NCBI RefSeq assembly: GCF_027923225.1
Contig: NZ_BSDI01000019.1
Span: 124,001-188,000 of the forward strand
Direction: 5' to 3'
From: Phytohabitans aurantiacus
GTDB lineage: Bacteria; Actinomycetota; Actinomycetes; Mycobacteriales; Micromonosporaceae
Length of the DNA: 64,000 bases
Both the position numbers and the translations under genes were made by a program. This document shows, piece by piece, positions 59,284 through 64,000 of the stretch; position 1 is the first letter of the stretch; each line of letters starts with the position of its first letter. The notes below the pieces were generated by a model. It was not told the origin of the DNA and did not search any database. It saw nothing but the letters and a program-made list of their open reading frames with translations.

Positions 59284-59691
59284 ATGGAACAGCAGCCGGA
59301 CCCCGGCTTCGCGCCCGGCCTCACCGCCCGGGTGGAGTTGACCGTCACCGACGCCGACACCGCGCAGGCGTTCGGCTCCGGCGACGTCCCGGTGCTGGCC
59401 ACGCCCCGGGTGCTCGCCCTCGCCGAGGCGGCCACCGTGGCGGCGACCGCCACCCGGATGGCGCCGGGCAAGACCACCGTCGGCGTGCGGGTCGAGCTCG
59501 ACCACAAGGCGCCCACCCCGGTCGGCCGCACGGTCGCCGCGCTGGCCAAGCTCGCCAAGGTCGACGGCCGGCGGCTGCTCTTCGAGGTGGTCGTCTTCGA
59601 CGGATCGGTCACGGTGGCTGAGGGCCGGGTCGAGCGGGTCCTGGTCGACCGCCACACGTTCGTGGAGCGGGCCTTTGCCCAGCCGGGCTGA
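59284..59691 (+). CDS. Fluoroacetyl-CoA-specific thioesterase-like hotdog protein
   Basis: 135 residues, single hotdog domain. VPVLATPRVLALAEAATVAA, GVRVELDHKAPTPVG and VEGRVERVLVDRHTF-like C-terminus (AEGRVERVLVDRHTFVER) match the FlK/thioesterase-2 family, in which a Thr, a Glu and a His catalyse acyl-CoA hydrolysis. ATG at 59284 lies exactly six bases after TACGCT, suggesting a leaderless mRNA. It overlaps the downstream hydrolase by 17 bases. Confidence 0.82.
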   Translation: MEQQPDPGFAPGLTARVELTVTDADTAQAFGSGDVPVLATPRVLALAEAATVAATATRMAPGKTTVGVRVELDHKAPTPVGRTVAALAKLAKVDGRRLLFEVVVFDGSVTVAEGRVERVLVDRHTFVERAFAQPG

Positions 59692-60508
59692 GTTCGCCGA
59701 GGTCGGTGACGACGTCTACGTGCTGCGCTATCCGGTGCTGGACGTCAACGCGACCCTGATCCTCGGCGACGGCGAGGCCATCCTGGTCGACACGCTGGCC
59801 ACGGCCGCGCAGGCCGAGGAACTGGCGGCGGCGGTGCGAGCGATCACGCCCGCGGCGCTCACGATCGTCAACACCCATCACCACTTCGACCACACGTTCG
59901 GCAATGCCGTCTTGAGCTCGCCGCCGCGAGCGATCTGGGGGCACGCCAGCGTCGCCGGGCTGTTGCGCGACCGCGCTGAAGCGGTGCGGCGGGCGGCCTA
60001 CGAGGAAGCCCTGCGGCTCGCGCCATCGATCGCCGAGGACCTGTTGACGGTACCCATAATGGCGCCGAACGCGACCGTGCGGCACGAGTCCACGCTGGAC
60101 CTCGGCGGGCGTGCCGTGATCTTGTATTACCTCGGTCGTGGGCACACGGACGGCGATCTTGTCGTGCACGTGCCCGACGCCGATGTGGTCGTGGCCGGCG
60201 ACCTGGTCGAGGAGGGCGCGGCGCCCGCGTTCGACGACGCTTATCCGCTGGAGTGGCCGGAGACGGTCGCCGCGCTGCTGCGGCTCACCACGCCCGCGAC
60301 GTCGGTCGTGCCCGGTCACGGCGCGGTGGTGGGGCAGAACTTCGTGCGCGGGCAGCACGAGGAGCTCGCGGCGCTGGACTGGGTGATCCGCGACGGGCAC
60401 GCCGACGGCGCGCCCGCGGAGCGCGTCGCGGCGAAGGCTCCGTTCGGCCCGGAAGCCGCGCTGGTGGCGGTCCGGCGAGGGTACGCGGAGCTGTCCGGCC
60501 GCCTTTAG
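59675..60508 (+). CDS. Metallo-beta-lactamase-fold hydrolase
   Basis: 277 residues from TTG 59675 (MPSRAEFAEVGDDVYVLRYP). Zinc ligands: NTHHHFDHTFGN (HxHxDH), a further His in GRGHTDGDLVV, Asp in VVVAGDLVEEG and His in VVPGHGAVVG. No signal peptide. Likely cleaves a thioester, lactone or related bond; the coupled thioesterase-like gene suggests acyl-CoA or thioester chemistry, but this is only context. Confidence 0.87.
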   Translation: MPSRAEFAEVGDDVYVLRYPVLDVNATLILGDGEAILVDTLATAAQAEELAAAVRAITPAALTIVNTHHHFDHTFGNAVLSSPPRAIWGHASVAGLLRDRAEAVRRAAYEEALRLAPSIAEDLLTVPIMAPNATVRHESTLDLGGRAVILYYLGRGHTDGDLVVHVPDADVVVAGDLVEEGAAPAFDDAYPLEWPETVAALLRLTTPATSVVPGHGAVVGQNFVRGQHEELAALDWVIRDGHADGAPAERVAAKAPFGPEAALVAVRRGYAELSGRL

Positions 60509-60725
60509 CCGTTAACAGTTGTATCGATGGTCGGCTATTGCCGATGTAATCGATTCATGGTGCAATGTCGATGCCGACGGCGTGGGGGCTGACGCGCCGC
60601 CGACGTTTGCCGGGCAGGGCCATGTCGAGAGGCGCGTGCGTCCGAGATCGGACGGTGCGCTAAGCCCGCGTGCCACCGTCTGCATCTCCCTTCCGCGTTC
60701 CCACCCCACAAAAGGGAGACCAAAG
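60509..60725 (+). promoter_or_regulatory. Upstream region of the LPMO gene with nested dyad
   Basis: 217 bases without a gene. A hairpin TCGGC-TATT-GCCGA is flanked on both sides by ATCGAT (60522-60556), a plausible operator. A ribosome-binding site AAAGGGAG lies about 10 bases before the GTG at 60726. The long leader suggests regulated expression, as expected for a carbohydrate-degrading enzyme. Confidence 0.4.
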
Positions 60726-61793
60726 GTGAAACTCCTACGCAGGGCCGCGGCGGCTGCCGCGGCCGCTGTCATGGCGGTCGGCGTGCTGACAGTGATCACG
60801 CCCGATGCCGCCGACGCGCACGGCGCCGCGATCATCCCAGGCAGCCGTACCCGCCTGTGCTGGCAGGACGGCCTCTCGTCGACCGGCCAGATCATCCCGA
60901 ACAACCCCGCGTGTCAGGCGGCGGTCGCCCAGGGCGGCGCCAACCCGCTGTACAACTGGTTCAGCGTGCTGCGCTCCGATGCGGCCGGCCGCACGACCGG
61001 CTTCGTGCCGGACGGGCAGCTGTGCAGCGGCGGCAACACGACGTTCTCGGCGTACAACCTGGCGCGCAACGACTGGCCGCTCACGCACCTCACGGCCGGA
61101 CGGACAATGGAATTCCGGTACAGCAACTGGGCCCACCACCCGGGCACGTTCTACTTCTACGTGACCACCAACAGCTGGAGCCCGACCAGGCCGCTCGCGT
61201 GGAGTGACCTGGAGGCGCAGCCGTTCCTGACGGTGACCAACCCGCCCCAGCGCGGCGCGGTCGGCTCGAACGACGGTCACTACTACTTCACCGGGACGCT
61301 GCCGTCCAACAAGAGCGGCCGGCACATCATCTACTCCCGGTGGGTGCGTTCGGACAGCGCCGAGAACTTCTTCGGCTGCTCCGACGTGACCTTCGACGGC
61401 GGCAACGGCGAGGTCACGGGCATCGGCCCCGGCCAGGGCACCGTGTCGCCGGGCCCCAACCCGACGACCACCGGCCCCGGCCCGAACCCGGGCACCGGCG
61501 CCTGCTCGGCCTCGTACCGCGCGACGAGCACCTGGAGCGGCGGCTTCCAGGGTGAGGTGACCGTGACCAACACCGGCACGGCCGCCATTCCTGGCTGGTC
61601 CGTGGCGCTGACACTGGGCAGCGGCCAGAGCCTCAGCAACCTGTGGAACGGCACGCTGACAGGCACCGCACCAAACCTGACGGTGCGAAACGCCAACTAC
61701 AACGGCGCGTTGAACGCCAACGGGTCTACGACGTTCGGCTTCGTGGCGAACGGCAGTGGATCCGCGCCGACAGTGAGCTGCTCGGTCGCGTAA
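60726..61793 (+). CDS. AA10 lytic polysaccharide monooxygenase with CBM2
   Basis: 355 residues. Signal peptide MKLLRRAAAAAAAA... ADA, cleaved before His so the mature enzyme begins HGAAIIPGSR with the copper-binding N-terminal His. The second copper His is in YSNWAHHPGTF and the axial Phe in DSAENFFGCSD. A Pro/Gly/Thr linker (PGPNPTTTGPGPNPGTG) leads to a C-terminal CBM2 (CSASYRATSTWSGGFQGEV... SLSNLWNG). The catalytic domain and CBM resemble cellulose-active ScLPMO10C (CelS2) more than short chitin-active enzymes. Secreted; cleaves crystalline polysaccharide oxidatively. Confidence 0.93.
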   Translation: MKLLRRAAAAAAAAVMAVGVLTVITPDAADAHGAAIIPGSRTRLCWQDGLSSTGQIIPNNPACQAAVAQGGANPLYNWFSVLRSDAAGRTTGFVPDGQLCSGGNTTFSAYNLARNDWPLTHLTAGRTMEFRYSNWAHHPGTFYFYVTTNSWSPTRPLAWSDLEAQPFLTVTNPPQRGAVGSNDGHYYFTGTLPSNKSGRHIIYSRWVRSDSAENFFGCSDVTFDGGNGEVTGIGPGQGTVSPGPNPTTTGPGPNPGTGACSASYRATSTWSGGFQGEVTVTNTGTAAIPGWSVALTLGSGQSLSNLWNGTLTGTAPNLTVRNANYNGALNANGSTTFGFVANGSGSAPTVSCSVA

Positions 61794-61835
61794 CCAATGT
61801 TCGATGATGGGGGCCGCCGCGTGCGGCCCCCATTT

Positions 61836-62813
61836 TCATGCCAGCTCGTTGACGATGGCTAGGACGTCTCTGGCGCAACCCCATGAGAGGGTGACTCCGG
61901 AGCCGCCGTGGCCGTAGTTGTGGATGAGGTGGCGACCGGCCATCTCGACACACTCCAGCCGCACCATCGGCCTGCTGGGACGCACGCCGACCCGCACGTC
62001 CCGAATCCGGGCTTCGGCCAGCCGGGGCTCCACTGCGGCGCACCGGCGCATGATGGCGGCGGCCGCGACCGGATCCGGTGTGGTGTCGGATCTGCCAGGC
62101 AGCGCCGTGCCGCCGAGTACGACGTTGTCGCCGTGCGGGAAGATGTACGTCAGCTCGGGCCCGTGGCCGTACTCGGCGAAGAAGTGCTCGATTCCGGGGT
62201 TGTCGACGACGACGAGTTGACCGCTGATGGGCGTGACCTCGGTGTCCGGCACCAGCGTGCGGGCACCCGATCCCGTGCAGTTCACGGCGATCGGCGCCTG
62301 CGTGGTCGCCTCGTCGAGCGAGGTCACCACGCCGATCTCCACCTTGCCGCCGGCCGCGGTGAGCCGCCGCGCAAGATAGTCCAGGTAGGAGGGCATGTCG
62401 ACGATCGGTGCCCGGTACCACCAGCCGCTGGCGTATCCGGAGGGCAGCTCGTCCGGGCGGCACACGGCGAAGCCGTCAAGCGTGGTCGCCCAGCTGGGGG
62501 GCTCCACAGTGGAGCGTGCGGCCTCGATGCCGCGGACCAGGCGGACGCCGACACCGGCGCCGTGCAGCAGCTCGAGTGCGAGCCTGGTCTCGAAACTCCA
62601 CCGTTCGACCCGATTGTCTTCTTCCACAAGGTACGGACCCCACAGGGCTCCCGCCGCGCAGGAGGTGGTGTCACGGGGCAGCCGGGTGGCGCACACCCGG
62701 ACCGCATAGCCGGCCTCGGCCAGGCACACAGCGGTGGTCAAGCCGGAAACGCCGGCACCGATCACGAGTACGTCTACCAAGGCAAGTGTCACGAGATTGA
62801 CATTAACCGTCAT
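61836..62813 (-). CDS. FAD-dependent oxidoreductase, D-amino-acid oxidase-like
   Basis: 325 residues. N-terminal FAD-binding VLVIGAGVSGLTTAVCLAEAG, TSCAAGALWGPY (conserved DAAO segment) and C-terminal HNYGHGGSGVTLSWGCA, the characteristic DAAO end motif. The arginine that binds substrate carboxylate fits GVRPSRPMVRLE. Expected to oxidise a D-amino acid to the imino acid with release of H2O2. The start may be ATG 62813 or GTG 62792. Convergent with the LPMO gene. Confidence 0.88.
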   Translation of the reverse strand: MTVNVNLVTLALVDVLVIGAGVSGLTTAVCLAEAGYAVRVCATRLPRDTTSCAAGALWGPYLVEEDNRVERWSFETRLALELLHGAGVGVRLVRGIEAARSTVEPPSWATTLDGFAVCRPDELPSGYASGWWYRAPIVDMPSYLDYLARRLTAAGGKVEIGVVTSLDEATTQAPIAVNCTGSGARTLVPDTEVTPISGQLVVVDNPGIEHFFAEYGHGPELTYIFPHGDNVVLGGTALPGRSDTTPDPVAAAAIMRRCAAVEPRLAEARIRDVRVGVRPSRPMVRLECVEMAGRHLIHNYGHGGSGVTLSWGCARDVLAIVNELA

Positions 62814-62912
62814 CTGTCGATCGAGGAATACGGAGAGTGCCCACGAGGTTGCGCAAACCGCATATCATGCGATCCAATCGATTGGTCGTCGGCGGGTCGA
62901 AATGGTGGTGCG
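62814..62912. promoter_or_regulatory. Divergent promoter region
   Basis: 99-bp gap between the DAAO-like and SCO2521-type genes; unusually AT-rich for this genome (GCATATCATGCGATCCAATC). No clear -35/-10 pair could be fixed by eye. Confidence 0.3.
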
Positions 62913-63842
62913 ATGCTCACGCTGGGCGAGGTCCACACCGGATTCCTGCGCAACTCGACGTCGGTGTCCCGTGACCGGTGCGCGCACATCCTCGCTCTGA
63001 TCCAGGGCGAACGCGTGCGCCGGTCCGAGCGTCCCGTGCAGTACGCGGTATCGCCCGAGCGCCTGCGCGGCATCGACTGCCGCCTGACCTCCGCATCCGG
63101 GTCACGGCATCGCGCGATCGGCACCGTCGCCGCGCGCGCCGCCATCACCGGCGGGCATGTGCTGCAGGGATCCGCGTTCGTGACACTGACCGGCAGCACG
63201 GCCGACCGCCGGCTGCCCTGGCCGCACTACCTCGCTCGCCCCGGCATCCTGGAGACGCTCGGCAAGGTCGACTGGAACGACCTCGCCGACGGGTTCCTCT
63301 CCGAGGGGCACCCACCCGAAAGCCTTGACCTGGGCGCGATCTGCGCCGACGTGATGCACGAGGTGCAGACCTCAGACCACCTCGACCAGCGCGCGCCCCT
63401 TCGCACCAGCCGCTCCAAGCTGCGCTGGGCGATCGTCATGCCGCGAGGCGAGGCCATCATCCAATTTGGCATCGAGGAGCGCGGGCTCCGCACGCTGCGG
63501 CTGCCGATGACCGGCCGAGACCCCGCCGATCTCGCGGATGTGTGCGAAGACCTCGCGCTGCACGACTGGTTGCTGACCTGCCTGCAGGGGCTCATCGAGG
63601 GCAGCGACATCGGCGCCGTCGACCGCGCGCAGCTAATCCGGCGGTTCGGCCCGGCGATCGACCACCTGCTGCACCTGTGGATGCCGGCCGCACGCGTCGA
63701 CCGGTCGGTCTGGGACGCCGTCGAGCGCCGGCCAGGGCTGACCCGGCAATGGGAGGCCTCGGTCAACCGCATCCGCGACCAGGTGGCGGCGGGCACGGTG
63801 GCACTGCTCAGCGACGCGGCGCGCACCGAGGCACGGCCATGA
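62913..63842 (+). CDS. SCO2521 family protein
   Basis: 309 residues, start ATG 62913 (MLTLGEVHTGFLRNSTSVSR). The combination of ERPVQYAVSPERLRGIDCRL, GTVAARAAITGGHVLQGSA, LPWPHYLARPGILETLGK and DLALHDWLLTCLQGLIE matches what I recall of the SCO2521 family, part of a conserved actinobacterial cluster (SCO2521-SCO2524) that also includes a variant P-loop protein and has no known function. No signal peptide or membrane segment. ATGA overlap with the next gene supports a cluster continuing past the window. Confidence 0.7.
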   Translation: MLTLGEVHTGFLRNSTSVSRDRCAHILALIQGERVRRSERPVQYAVSPERLRGIDCRLTSASGSRHRAIGTVAARAAITGGHVLQGSAFVTLTGSTADRRLPWPHYLARPGILETLGKVDWNDLADGFLSEGHPPESLDLGAICADVMHEVQTSDHLDQRAPLRTSRSKLRWAIVMPRGEAIIQFGIEERGLRTLRLPMTGRDPADLADVCEDLALHDWLLTCLQGLIEGSDIGAVDRAQLIRRFGPAIDHLLHLWMPAARVDRSVWDAVERRPGLTRQWEASVNRIRDQVAAGTVALLSDAARTEARP

Positions 63843-64000
63843 GACCCGTCGACGTACGCGGGCGCATCATCCGCAAAGTCGTGCTCACACTGCTCACCGG
63901 TGGCCTGGCGTACTTCATCGGTAACCTCGCCGACCAGCCGGAGATCTACGCGATCCTGCTGTCCGCGTTCGTCGCCGGCGTGACCCTGATGGTCGACTTC
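63839..64000 (+). CDS. Membrane protein, N-terminal part; 3' end outside window
   Basis: 54 codons visible, beginning MRPVDVRGRIIRKVVLTLLT. Two hydrophobic segments (VVLTLLTGGLAYFIGNLA and ILLSAFVAGVTLMVDF) separated by ADQPEIYA. Such a two-helix N-terminus followed by a cytoplasmic domain is frequent in actinobacterial proteins near SCO2521-type genes and in signalling or conflict clusters (recollection, unverified). Starts within the stop of the SCO2521-type gene (ATGA). Confidence 0.6.
   Translation, partial: MRPVDVRGRIIRKVVLTLLTGGLAYFIGNLADQPEIYAILLSAFVAGVTLMVDF

Noticed and set aside
1..64000. Insertion sequences, integrases or prophage genes
   Set aside because: No transposase, integrase or phage structural motif appeared in any plausible frame; mobile character is limited to the small palindromic elements.

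Overview
The window is high-GC DNA from a filamentous actinomycete, most likely a member of the Micromonosporaceae. The evidence is the strongly GC-biased coding, many GTG/TTG starts, ATGA/GTGA operon overlaps, a fabG-fabI-hemH cluster in the mycobacterial mabA-inhA-hemH order, twin NgcEFG-type sugar importers, DUF3097, DUF1707 and SCO2521-type genes, and a MurD2/MurL pair. The genus is an inference. I saw no rRNA, tRNA, CRISPR array, prophage or insertion sequence.

Layout. 0-4 kb: end of a glycogen debranching enzyme, a GT4 glucosyltransferase and branching enzyme GlgB (alpha-glucan metabolism). 4-9 kb: an NMT1/SsuA-type ABC importer (binding protein and two permeases) leading into a benzoylformate-decarboxylase-like ThDP enzyme; its probable ATPase converges from the other strand, where it is the last gene of an ABC-2 exporter operon (9-11.5 kb). 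11.6-12.2 kb is a repeat island. 12-20 kb: AlkB-type dioxygenase, LLM flavin oxidoreductase, a NarL-type two-component system, DUF1707 protein, YdjM-like membrane protein, amidohydrolase, an ASCH-like protein, and an AbiE toxin-antitoxin locus whose toxin gene looks broken. 20.6-30.7 kb: a PolA-family polymerase and two paralogous NgcEFG importers, with an RpiR regulator and a BadF/BadG sugar kinase between them. 30.8-36 kb: class III aminotransferase, an unknown gene, and divergent murD2/murL, predicted to place D-Glu in peptidoglycan by adding L-Glu and then epimerising it. 36-46 kb: secreted beta-propeller, PucR regulator, TrmH-like methyltransferase, SPFH/NfeD pair, beta-lactamase-fold hydrolase, Rieske lipoprotein, DUF3097. 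46.5-50 kb: fabG-fabI-hemH-HAD operon. 50-52 kb: second NarL-type two-component system, then a leader-peptide-like locus. 52.3-52.85 kb: second repeat island. 52.9-64 kb: MoxR-DUF58-VWA operon, PH-domain (YdbS/YdbT-like) genes, PAP2 phosphatase, FlK-like thioesterase, metallo-beta-lactamase-fold enzyme, an AA10 LPMO with CBM2, a D-amino-acid-oxidase-like enzyme, and the start of an SCO2521-type cluster cut by the window end.

The most distinctive structure is two families of short palindromic elements. Family 1 (five copies, 54 bp) sits exactly at gene 3' ends; its arms carry TGATCA, which reads as TGA on both strands, and several neighbouring genes take their stop codons from it. Family 2 (eight copies, about 76 bp when complete) has a long hairpin plus a third half-arm and gathers in two composite low-complexity islands 40 kb apart with the same internal order. 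Both families begin GATCA(A)GGGCG, which suggests a common origin or mobilising machinery.
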